From Chitinophaga rupis (GTDB taxonomy: Bacteria; Bacteroidota; Bacteroidia; Chitinophagales; Chitinophagaceae): DNA of 64,000 bases. The notes below the pieces were generated by a model, which worked only from the letters and a program-made list of their open reading frames with translations, was not told where the DNA came from and searched no databases. Numbering within the stretch: the first letter of the stretch is position 1; every line of letters starts with the position of its first letter. Of the stretch, positions 8,001 through 15,096 are shown in pieces. The position numbers were made by a program, and so were the translations under genes. The stretch lies in the NCBI RefSeq assembly GCF_900109685.1, contig NZ_FOBB01000002.1, positions 614,085-678,084 of the forward strand. Direction: 5' to 3'.

Positions 8001-9178
8001 TGTGCGCCGCGGTGCTGTGCCGTTACGCTGGTGATGCGGCCCTGCGCATCGTTGCTTACCTGCAGGTGGCGCCCGGCGCTGTCTATTACCTGCACCAGGT
8101 GGCCTTTGCTGTTGTGATGGAAGCTGATCATGAAACCGGCCTGGTTGCGGATGGCATACAGGCGGTAGTCATCATCCGTTGAATGTACTTTCCGGAAATG
8201 GTATTGCAAGCGTTCCGTATGATCCAGCACCTGGTATTCTTCCAGGTCAGTGCGGGTAAGGGTTAATTTCTCATGCCGGTTGTAATCCGTATTCCCTGTG
8301 TAGGGCAGCGGCTCAAACACGGCGCTGCGGCCATCGCCCAGCAGCACTACGGTAGCATTTTCCGCGGCAAATTCCCGGATGCGCATATCATAGCCCAGGT
8401 GCGTGCCATGGCCTAATACCCCCTTAAATGAGCTGTCGCTGTTCCAGGAGCGGGTCCATTTCAGAGGAATGGGGCCGGGCAGCTCAAAATCAGTACCGTC
8501 ATATATTACAATGCCCTGCACCAGGTCTACCGGTTCAAGGCCTTTTTTACACAGGAACTTGCTGAGCTTATTGCTGCCTATTTTTCCTTTTAATGCATGG
8601 TTAAATTTGGTGGCCAGCTTTTTACCGGCTGCTCCCAGGCCTTTCATTAATGCGCCAAATCCGAAAGACATGACGATGTTCAATAAAGCCCCGGCCCAAT
8701 CCGGCACATAGGGGCCGCCTACACTTACCGGCTTACCAAAAGAAACCGGTATGGAATAGGAGGTAGGCAGGTACATGCTGGGAATGGGCTTGAACTTTTT
8801 GCCCGGTTTTATGGAGAGCGGCATGCCTATATCGTTACAGGTCATCATCATGTAGCCGGAGGGGCTCATAAGATTGCCTTCCACCTTGGTTTTCTGGCTG
8901 CCGAAAAAATTCACGGAATCGTGGCCTATCATAGGGGCCAGCAGGAAAGGGCCGCCCATGGGAATGTGAAAAAGGATGATCAGGATACCACTGGTGTCGC
9001 TTTTACCGCGGGGCACATGATTGATCTTAGTAGTGGCGCCTATAAACGGAATGTAATCCATCGGGTCTACCACCAGGCCTATGTAGGGGTGCGGCAAAGG
9101 AACCGGAACGCCTAAGATCAGCACAATGTGAATATCCAGACCAATTACCGGCGTAAAATGCTTGTTACTAACCAGCAT
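5063..9178 (-). CDS. RHS-repeat polymorphic toxin with C-terminal deaminase-like domain
   Basis: 1371 residues. The first ~200 residues resemble the PAAR-like N-terminal region of Bacteroidota RHS proteins, with a Gly/Pro-rich segment near 130-175. A DUF6531-type element follows (PVDLVQGIVIYDGTDF, then LKWTRSWNSD). About 25 YD-type repeats come next (for example YDAAGRLV). The conserved core ends with RYPGQYEDEETGLHYNRFRY, YYDPERGGYISQDP and LNLYGYVHDPLSWMDLFGL near 1254. The variable tip (about 1255-1371) carries H1327-A-E1329 and P1349-C1350 with C1357, the zinc-site layout of cytidine-deaminase-fold toxins, although PC-x6-C is wider than the usual PCxxC. It is likely a contact-delivered nucleic-acid-deaminating toxin, probably exported by a type VI-like route. 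A 14-base word repeat lies inside the core (5634-5665). The DUF416-like gene follows at 12 bases. Confidence 0.85.
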   Translation of the reverse strand: MLVSNKHFTPVIGLDIHIVLILGVPVPLPHPYIGLVVDPMDYIPFIGATTKINHVPRGKSDTSGILIILFHIPMGGPFLLAPMIGHDSVNFFGSQKTKVEGNLMSPSGYMMMTCNDIGMPLSIKPGKKFKPIPSMYLPTSYSIPVSFGKPVSVGGPYVPDWAGALLNIVMSFGFGALMKGLGAAGKKLATKFNHALKGKIGSNKLSKFLCKKGLEPVDLVQGIVIYDGTDFELPGPIPLKWTRSWNSDSSFKGVLGHGTHLGYDMRIREFAAENATVVLLGDGRSAVFEPLPYTGNTDYNRHEKLTLTRTDLEEYQVLDHTERLQYHFRKVHSTDDDYRLYAIRNQAGFMISFHHNSKGHLVQVIDSAGRHLQVSNDAQGRITSVTAQHRGAQQLMVRYAYNEAGDLTGITDALNQTTRMRYHNHLMVEKTDRNGQSFYWEYDHKARCTHSWGEGGVAEGWLEYHPEKGYNLFTTSQGHTTTYYYTPDFVVSQVKDPMGNSKFFEYTEHFEIYREIDEEANVTGYTYDERGNRTGIVQPDGSTATFSYDAAGRLVLATNAQGAARTYIYYKTGNHTGLLHTLTEADGSIQIFRYNERNLIKKVENERGQQTLLEYDQDHNLAAFTLPDGNRTLWEYDAWGKCTRTENPLHEQQYLHYDALGRITAMELADGNQVTFRYNAYGKILEATDRNQHVKFTYTPLGNIKIREENGTKVHFMYDKEELLTGVVNEHGETYRFTRNKRGDIIQETGFDGATRQYERDAAGRITKILRPGKRWTIHEYDYNGNLTRTEHSDGTWETFSYNRSGQVIEAANEHSTVKLQRDIMGRVIEEEQNGYKVSGAYDLNGRRKQVQSTLGAMLQFQRNDNGSISGIQATAPGANTPWILNIQHNQLGLETEYTFPGQVQSSWNYGKAGLPESHTVKVTDHDTLRSHYRWGPDLHLKQIINGLTHGTTQYRHDDLGNLVWAQYENGKEDHRTPDKAGNIYNSTDRKDRHYGPGGKLQEDNNSKYHYDEEGNLIRKITRNPSGLNEVWEYEWYGNGLLKQVTRPDGKKVSFRYDPFGRRIEKEFHGQLTRFVWDGNVLLHEWKYKSAERPVVTINELGELQQDHPEPIPGESLITWVFEERNLAPVAKIQNGRQYSIVRDHLGTPEAAYNEAGEKVWECRLTIYGKPQLPTANCPLPTVEPLTGSQQFIPFRYPGQYEDEETGLHYNRFRYYDPERGGYISQDPIKLYSNTLNLYGYVHDPLSWMDLFGLIGFLSGLAKDIADSGDHFFSQKLRTVAVGQDANGNLFAASSNGLDAGQRAKALELGVTPLNSSTVMVDGKNLHAEEVLLKEVDDLKAVGTWKRAPCGADEHNCLQQLVDKGVKIECN
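5634..5665. repeat. Word repeat inside the RHS coding region
   Basis: The 14-mer GTTGGCAGTGGGCA occurs twice in tandem (5634-5661), followed by a third partial copy. It is read in frame as the peptide QLPTANCPLPTV in the linker just before the RHS FRYPGQYEDEETG core motif. The word family matches the intergenic tract at 1503-1592. Confidence 0.8.
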
Positions 9179-9461
9179 AATGAGTTGCTTTTAGCGATTA
9201 CAATGGTCCTTACAGGGTTGTGGGGTGAAGGACGGTTTTTCTAATTGAGTCAGATAGTAGTATTGCAATATAACCAATTTTCCACATGATAAGAAGCCCC
9301 TGCACATACAGGAGGGCTTTCTGAAATGAATTAATGTTAAGGTAACATCTCTCATATGGCAAAAACAGCTTAACTTACAATACAGCCTGGTAACAAACCA
9401 ACCTCAAACGAATTGCCTGTTCAGGAATCAGCCAACATCTAACTTAATAACACTGGTTATT
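9179..9461. other. Divergent intergenic region
   Basis: 283 bases between the RHS gene and the TPR gene, both transcribed outward. The only structure seen is a bulged hairpin, AAGCCC (9294-9299) with GGGCTT (9314-9319) and an inner CTG/CAG pair. It is not at a gene end, so it is not called a terminator. No convincing TAnnTTTG element was found for either gene. Confidence 0.5.
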
Positions 9462-11186
9462 ATGAAAGTTCACTTCTTATTTGTGGCATCGGTCTTTTTA
9501 CTTGCAGGAATGCTTTCTTTCCGGTTCATTACTGATCATCAAAACAACAGGGTGGTACCGGATAACCGCAGCTTCATCAGCTGTGCGCCGCCAGCCAGCC
9601 TGGATCTACGGCCGGATGCAAGTGGAAAATATGCGCCGGTTTTTCCCGGCTGGGGCACGTATAGCTACCCGGTACATACCAGCAGCGATAGCGCCCGGCT
9701 CTTTTTTAACCAGGGCCTGAATATGTACTACAGCTATCACCTTACCGAAGCACTGGCCTCCTTTAAGGAGGCTGCCCGGCATGATGCTTCCTGTACCATG
9801 GCCTACTGGGGACAAGCCTTATCAATGGGGCCTTATTATAACAGCTATGTTTATAAAATGCCGGCCGCTGTTTTGCCGGTGCTGGCGCAAATGAACCGGG
9901 CAGCCGCTAACAGTACGGAAAAGGAAAAAGACCTGGTGAATGCCATTAATAAAAGATATTCAACCGATACCACTGACAGTAAACGCAGTGAGCTAAACCG
10001 CGCTTATGCGGTAGCCCTGGCGGCCCTGGTGAAAAAATATCCCGGTGATGCAGATATAAAAGCCTTGTATGTGGATGCTGTGATGCTGGAACATAGCTGG
10101 GACTTCTGGAATAACGACGGTACTCCCAAGGCATGGACCATGGAGCTGGTGAATGATTGTGACGAGATCCTGAAGGCGCATCCGGAGCACCCGGCGGCTT
10201 TACATTACCAGATACACCTGGTAGAAGCATCCCTGCATCCTGAAAAAGCGCTGCATAATGCAGATGTGCTGAAAGCGGCTATGCCAGGGGTATCCCATAT
10301 GGTGCATATGGCCAGCCATATGTACCAGCGCAATGGCCTGTATGCAAAAGGCGTTGATGTAAACCAGGCTGCCGGGGCATTGCAAACGGAGTATGATGTT
10401 ATGGCGCCGAACCTGAAACTGGGCGTATTCAGCTTAACCCATTTTAATGCGGTAGGATCTTTTTGTGCTATGAATGCAAACATGTATAAAAAGGGCGGGG
10501 AGATGGCCGGGCAGCTGCATCATATTTTAGCAACGGATTACAAGGCGCGTTTGTCGAATACTTTTTTTCAATATTTATACATGCTGCCCATGTTCACGGC
10601 TATAAGATCCGGTAAATGGGAAGCGGTTAACGCTATGCCGGAACCGGACGCAGACCTGCATTACGCGCTGCTGCTGGACCATTTCGGGAAAGGACTGGCA
10701 TCCATTAAGCTGCATGATACAGCGGCTGCGGGCCAGCAGCTGCAGGCACTGAAGGGTTTATTAAAAGACAGCTCGCTGCCGGTGAGGAACCTTCCCTTTA
10801 ATGCGGCGCTGGGATCCGCAAAAATTGCAGCGGCCATACTGGAAGGAGAGCTGTTTGCTGCACAGGGCAGGATGGACGCTGCGAGGCAATCGCTGAAAAA
10901 GGCTGTGGTATACGAGGATGAGCTGATATACCGGGAGCCGAAAGACTGGCCCATACCTGCACGTCATTTTTTAGGCGCTCATTTATTGAAAATGAAACAG
11001 GCATCCGGGGCAGAGAACGTATACCGGCAGGACCTGGCGCTTAACCCCGGTAACGGCTGGTCTTTGCTGGGTTTATATCAAAGTTTAATGATGCAGCACA
11101 AAACAACCGCGGCGCGTAAATACCAGCCGGCATTTAAACGGGCCTTTGCCCATGCAGATGAATTACCGCCTGCCTCTGTTTATTGA
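9462..11186 (+). CDS. Secreted tetratricopeptide-repeat protein
   Basis: 574 residues with an N-terminal signal peptide or membrane anchor (hydrophobic residues 4-22). The mature part has helical TPR-type repeats, for example FFNQGLNMYYSYHLTEALAS near residue 85, HYQIHLVEAS near 248, SHMVHMASHMYQRNGLYAKG near 275, and a C-terminal LFAAQGRMDAARQSLKKA. The recurring His-rich helices give it the look of the larger TPR proteins found in Bacteroidota and Acidobacteria with no known biochemical role. Presumably it is periplasmic and works in protein binding. It stands alone between the RHS gene (divergent) and a response regulator. Confidence 0.8.
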   Translation: MKVHFLFVASVFLLAGMLSFRFITDHQNNRVVPDNRSFISCAPPASLDLRPDASGKYAPVFPGWGTYSYPVHTSSDSARLFFNQGLNMYYSYHLTEALASFKEAARHDASCTMAYWGQALSMGPYYNSYVYKMPAAVLPVLAQMNRAAANSTEKEKDLVNAINKRYSTDTTDSKRSELNRAYAVALAALVKKYPGDADIKALYVDAVMLEHSWDFWNNDGTPKAWTMELVNDCDEILKAHPEHPAALHYQIHLVEASLHPEKALHNADVLKAAMPGVSHMVHMASHMYQRNGLYAKGVDVNQAAGALQTEYDVMAPNLKLGVFSLTHFNAVGSFCAMNANMYKKGGEMAGQLHHILATDYKARLSNTFFQYLYMLPMFTAIRSGKWEAVNAMPEPDADLHYALLLDHFGKGLASIKLHDTAAAGQQLQALKGLLKDSSLPVRNLPFNAALGSAKIAAAILEGELFAAQGRMDAARQSLKKAVVYEDELIYREPKDWPIPARHFLGAHLLKMKQASGAENVYRQDLALNPGNGWSLLGLYQSLMMQHKTTAARKYQPAFKRAFAHADELPPASVY

Positions 11187-11339
11187 TAGCACTGCAGGGA
11201 GGACGCCCGGCCGCAGACAGGGAACGTGTGACCCTGCATACGCGCTCTGCAATAAGATAGCGCCGGAACGGTTGACTAAAATTTCCAGCGAATTAACTAA
11301 CTTGTTATCCATTGTGCAGTACAGTAAACATCGTTAAAT

Positions 11340-11711
11340 ATGGGAAGAATACTTGTGATAGATGATAACCAGGATATACTTGATGCTATTTCCTTTGTGC
11401 TAAAGAGAAGAAAATTTGAGGTTGTTTCTTTGAATGATCCATCCCTGCTTTCTGATTATATCAGCGAGCATAAGCCAGATGTATTACTGATGGATATTGC
11501 CATGGGCCTTTATGATGGAAGAGATCTGTGCCGGGAGATCAAAAACACGCCTGAAAAATGTAATATGGGCGTTATATTGTTTACTGCCCAGTATTATAAT
11601 ACGGAGTCCATTGCGGGATCTGCGGCGGATGCGGTTATTGAAAAGCCATTCAAGATCCAGCAATTATATGATACGGTAGAAAGGTTAATGCCGGTTGACA
11701 ATAACCAATAA
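11340..11711 (+). CDS. Single-domain response regulator (CheY-like), paralogue 1
   Basis: 123 residues, receiver domain only. The acidic pocket (D8, D9), phosphoacceptor D52, T82 and K102 are all in place. No output domain is present, so it must work by protein contact, as CheY, Spo0F or histidine-kinase partner receivers do. About half of its residues match the second receiver at 14731-15096, which lies tail to tail with a histidine kinase that lacks a receiver of its own. It could therefore serve the same kinase or a distant one. It stands 154 bases after the TPR gene and is convergent with the MmgE/PrpD gene. Confidence 0.92.
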   Translation: MGRILVIDDNQDILDAISFVLKRRKFEVVSLNDPSLLSDYISEHKPDVLLMDIAMGLYDGRDLCREIKNTPEKCNMGVILFTAQYYNTESIAGSAADAVIEKPFKIQQLYDTVERLMPVDNNQ

Positions 11712-11782
11712 TGCGTATTGGTATATTGCGCAACAGCCAGGTTTAGCTTGCTCTCAGACCGGAATATGATCCCTGATCTGTT

Positions 11783-13228
11783 TTATACCAGGGCGTGTGA
11801 GTTTGATAAACTGTTTGTTAAAGCACCCACCTCTTCGTTTTCCAGGTTCTGTACGGTTTTTATGATCTGTTCGCGGGTGGCTTCATCCAGGCTGCCGGCG
11901 CCAAGCAAATGAAATTTTGCAATAACATCGTCCCAGCTAAGCGGCCGGGTATAGAAGCCTTTGTAATCTTCTTTTTTTATACAGTGTTCCTGTCCGCCTT
12001 TTAATTTTACGCATACTTTGGTATCCATTTTTTCAGGATATGGAACCGTGTAGGGATCTATTTTCTCTGCGAGCTTTCGCGGTGTTTTTAATGGCAGCAT
12101 CGTGTGTACCTCCACCTTTTGCAATAAAGCCTGCACATCTGCCCTGCGAATGCGCTCGGGCAGGAATTGTCCGGGCAGCACTTCTCCATCCAGCAGGGCC
12201 ACTGCCAACAGGTATGGCAAACTATGATCTGCCTGTTCTTTGGTTTGTACCAGCTTGCGGGTTCCATATTTCCCACCACCTACAATGTGGTAAGCAGTGA
12301 GGAAAGTGGTTACTGATATTTCTTCCACTTCGGCAGGGATAATATTATGCTGCTGCCGTAGCTCCAGCATGGCTTCTACTGCCGGCTGCGTATGTACTTC
12401 TGCGTTATAGCTTTTTAATACACATTTTTTGATGCGGGAAAAATCGCCCGGTGCACAGTCAAAGGCCGGATCCATTCCAAATTCTTCCTTAAAGCCCATG
12501 GGGCCTTCAAAATAGTTTACGGGCCCGGTAACCCCTTCCTTTGCCAGCAAAATAATGTTGGTACAGCCTAATGCTACTAATGAGGAGGCAAAGCCTTTCC
12601 ACTCATAGGTGTAGGAGGCGCGTGTAGTGACCGTTGTGTTAAAAGTACTGCCGGCAATGCCAATGGCGTGAGCTGTTTGTTCTTCTGTTAACGAGAACAT
12701 TTTGCCAAGCGCCGCTGTTACCGACATGGCCAGTAATGCCGTATGGTCAATGCCTTTGGCCATCAGGGGCATTTGTTCTATCAGCGTGCATTCCAGCTGG
12801 TAGGCAACGGCCATGGTGGTTAAAAGATCACGGCCGTTTGCACCTGCTATTTGCGCGGCGGCTAACAGGGCGCCTATATTATCGCTGGGATGGCAGGTAG
12901 CTTCTTTGCCCATGAAGTTATCCATAAAGTCAGGATAGCGTATAAGCAGGGTATATAACTGCGCTGCCCTGTCCACAGCAGTATGGCCAATCACCGGTAC
13001 CTGGCAGGCGCCGTTTTGCTGTAACCCTGCTGTTTGTCTTAATAACTTTTGCACAGTAGGCGCCTTCAGGGAATACAGCATGGAGCCAATGGAATCCAAT
13101 AAATGTTTTTTAAGCTGATCGCGTATATCATTGCTGAGATGGGAATAGGCCGATTGCAAAGCAAAACGGGCTATTTTTTCCGTAATACTAAGGTCTTTCA
13201 TACTGCTGTGTTTAATAAAGAAGCACAT
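11783..13228 (-). CDS. MmgE/PrpD family protein (2-methylcitrate/iminodisuccinate-type dehydratase fold)
   Basis: Up to 481 residues. The start at Met10 (base 13201, MKDLSITEKIARFA) is more likely, because the family normally begins there and the first nine residues look like leader sequence. The fold is recognised from LKKHLLDSIGSMLYS near the start, the VTAALGKMFSLTEEQ element, an ALGCTNIILLAKEGVTGP segment, and the late HCIKKEDYKGFYTRPLSWDD. Members include PrpD 2-methylcitrate dehydratase, cis-aconitate decarboxylase and iminodisuccinate epimerase. No prpB/prpC neighbours are present, so the substrate cannot be set and the propionate role is not supported. Confidence 0.88.
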   Translation of the reverse strand: MCFFIKHSSMKDLSITEKIARFALQSAYSHLSNDIRDQLKKHLLDSIGSMLYSLKAPTVQKLLRQTAGLQQNGACQVPVIGHTAVDRAAQLYTLLIRYPDFMDNFMGKEATCHPSDNIGALLAAAQIAGANGRDLLTTMAVAYQLECTLIEQMPLMAKGIDHTALLAMSVTAALGKMFSLTEEQTAHAIGIAGSTFNTTVTTRASYTYEWKGFASSLVALGCTNIILLAKEGVTGPVNYFEGPMGFKEEFGMDPAFDCAPGDFSRIKKCVLKSYNAEVHTQPAVEAMLELRQQHNIIPAEVEEISVTTFLTAYHIVGGGKYGTRKLVQTKEQADHSLPYLLAVALLDGEVLPGQFLPERIRRADVQALLQKVEVHTMLPLKTPRKLAEKIDPYTVPYPEKMDTKVCVKLKGGQEHCIKKEDYKGFYTRPLSWDDVIAKFHLLGAGSLDEATREQIIKTVQNLENEEVGALTNSLSNSHALV

Positions 13229-13319
13229 TCAATTTGCATGCCATGGTAAACACAGCCGTTACTTACAAACCGGGCTGAAGACTTTTCAATCCTTTAATAT
13301 TGACCACAATCTCCCGGGC

Positions 13320-13386
13320 ATTGAGAACAATGTTCCACGTAATGTGCAATCCCGTGAAATGCAGTGTTACAGCGGAGGTTGGCGGA
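13320..13386. repeat. Dispersed 67-base intergenic repeat, copy B
   Basis: Matches 1428-1494 without gaps at 53 of 67 positions by hand count. It is followed by a different word tract (13403-13443). Confidence 0.6.
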
Positions 13387-13402
13387 TACGCAGAATGCCG
13401 AA

Positions 13403-13443
13403 CAACGCCCAACGCTCAATGCTTAATACCGAACGCTTAATGC
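13403..13443. repeat. Word-repeat tract (AACGCCC / AACGCTC / AATGCTT type)
   Basis: About 40 bases built of near-identical seven-base words such as AACGCCC, AACGCTC, AATGCTT, ATACCGA and AACGCTT. The word differs from the one after copy A, so the 67-base block seems to be joined to variable word tails. Confidence 0.6.
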
Positions 13444-13613
13444 AGAGAGCACAAATTACAGGATGTGCAGTGTTTATATGTGGGGTATCGGCTACCGCAG
13501 CGCGACCGGCATTTTATGTTGTTATTATGTTTTTTAAGTTAGGCCTGAACCCGCTACAGCGTAGCCTTTCATGGAATTGCTATGGCCTTGTTTTTGTGTG
13601 AGCTAGAAAAACA

Positions 13614-14525
13614 ATGAATATGGAAGCTTTAAATAAAGACCACCGAAACCAATATGCGCTGATAACCGGCGCCACCAGCGGCATTGGATACGAGCTTGCG
13701 AAGCTGTTTGCCAGTGATGGTTTTAACCTGATCCTTGTGGCACGTAATGAGGACCGCCTGCAGCAGGTAACCAATGAATTGAAAGCCGCCTATAGTGTGG
13801 AGGTAACGCCTAAAGTAAAAGACCTTTTTAAGCCCGGGGCTGCCAAAGAGATCTATAATGAAGTAAAGGCAATGGGCATTACGATAAACGTACTGGTGAA
13901 CGATGCCGGACAGGGTCAATGGGGGCCTTTCCTGGAAACAGACCTGGAGCGGGACATAGATATTATACAGCTGAACATTATAGCCCTGCTTTCCCTTACC
14001 AAGTATTTTGTAAGGGATATGGTGGTGCGTAATGAAGGTAAGATATTGCAGCTGGGCTCTGAAGCAGGCACTACGCCAATGCCTTTACTATCCGTATATG
14101 CAGCTACCAAAGCCTTTGTTCTGTCGTTCAGCGCAGCGCTGGCCAATGAGCTGCAGGATACAGATGTAACTGTAACGGTGCTGTTGCCGGGCGCTACCGA
14201 TACAGACTTCTTCCACAAAGCACAGCAGGAGGATACGGTCACTTACCGTGAATCCAAACTGGCGCCCCCGGCAGAAGTGGCCCGGGATGGTTATGAGGCA
14301 TTGATGAAAGGTGAAAGCAAGATCATATCCGGCGCTAAAACCAAAATGCACGTGTTTATGTCTGACCTGGCAGGTACAAAGGGCGCTGCCAGGAATGCCC
14401 GTAAGCTGAATGAGATCAGTGATAAGGAAAACGGCCGTACGGAAGCCACGCATGGCGCTTCACGGGCAGAACGTGAAATGGTTACAGAACAAACCAGCAG
14501 CAGAGATGGTGATTATAAAAGATGA
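13614..14525 (+). CDS. Short-chain dehydrogenase/reductase (classical SDR)
   Basis: 303 residues. The NAD(P)-binding TGATSGIG lies at residues 18-25. The usual NNAG is NDAG here (96-99), and the active-site S149, Y162 and K166 are present (SVYAATKA). The core ends near residue 260; the last ~40 residues are a charged, low-complexity tail (DKENGRTEATHGASRAERE) that is not part of the fold. It is probably cytosolic, acting on an unknown carbonyl or alcohol. The gene is monocistronic, with a good terminator 25 bases after the stop. Confidence 0.9.
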   Translation: MNMEALNKDHRNQYALITGATSGIGYELAKLFASDGFNLILVARNEDRLQQVTNELKAAYSVEVTPKVKDLFKPGAAKEIYNEVKAMGITINVLVNDAGQGQWGPFLETDLERDIDIIQLNIIALLSLTKYFVRDMVVRNEGKILQLGSEAGTTPMPLLSVYAATKAFVLSFSAALANELQDTDVTVTVLLPGATDTDFFHKAQQEDTVTYRESKLAPPAEVARDGYEALMKGESKIISGAKTKMHVFMSDLAGTKGAARNARKLNEISDKENGRTEATHGASRAEREMVTEQTSSRDGDYKR

Positions 14526-14549
14526 TGAAGTACAAGGGTAAAAAGAGCA

Positions 14550-14592
14550 GATAGCGGATGGAGACTAATATTTCCATCCGCTATCATTTTTA
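14550..14592 (+). terminator. Rho-independent terminator of the SDR gene
   Basis: A perfect 13-base-pair stem, 14550-14562 against 14573-14585, with a ten-base loop, followed by ATTTTTAA. It is 25 bases after the SDR stop. Confidence 0.92.
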
Positions 14593-14730
14593 AGGAGGAA
14601 TTCATTGCGCCACAAATTTTCCGGATATAAATAAATAAACCTGCTAACAAAAAACAATTTAACTTTATAATCAGAGTAGTTATACGAAACGGGCAGCATA
14701 CTCAACAATTACCTCCCAACCTCTCCCTTT

Positions 14731-15096
14731 ATGAGTAAGATTTTAGTACTCGATGATAATGAGGCCATTCTGGATGCCATTCATTTTATTCTAAGCAGAA
14801 GAAAGATAGAAGTAGTTACTATTACCGACCCTGCTTTGCTGATGCCGTCTCTGCAAATGCACAAACCTGACCTGCTGTTAATGGATATCAGCATGGGCTG
14901 TTATGACGGCAGGGAGTTATGTTACCAGCTTAAAAGCTCACCTTCAGAAAAGCACTTACCTATTGTGCTATTTTCCGCTAAAAGCTATACCCCGGCATCT
15001 ATAACGGCCTGCAAGGCAGACGCTTTTATAGAAAAGCCCTTTCACATTCAAAAGCTTTACACCGTGCTGGAACAATTGCTGCCGCAGGAGGCTTAG
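14731..15096 (+). CDS. Single-domain response regulator (CheY-like), paralogue 2
   Basis: 121 residues, receiver domain only, with D8/D9, phosphoacceptor D52, S82 and K102 all present. It resembles the receiver at 11340-11711 along its whole length. Its stop overlaps the stop of the hybrid histidine kinase on the other strand (shared TTAG at 15093-15096). The kinase has no receiver domain, so this protein is its most natural phosphoacceptor. That is inferred from position. Confidence 0.92.
   Translation: MSKILVLDDNEAILDAIHFILSRRKIEVVTITDPALLMPSLQMHKPDLLLMDISMGCYDGRELCYQLKSSPSEKHLPIVLFSAKSYTPASITACKADAFIEKPFHIQKLYTVLEQLLPQEA

Larger units (their letters stand above)
13229..13613. other. Divergent intergenic region with repeat copy B
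   Basis: 385 bases between the MmgE/PrpD and SDR genes, which diverge. It contains the second 67-base repeat copy and a word tract. The last 110 bases before the SDR start show no clear promoter match. Confidence 0.6.

Noticed and set aside
9294..9319. Hairpin between RHS and TPR genes as a terminator
   Set aside because: It lies between two gene starts, the stem is bulged, and there is no T-run matched to an upstream gene.
11783..13228. Propionate (2-methylcitrate) operon
   Set aside because: Only the MmgE/PrpD-like gene is present; no methylcitrate synthase or lyase genes adjoin it.
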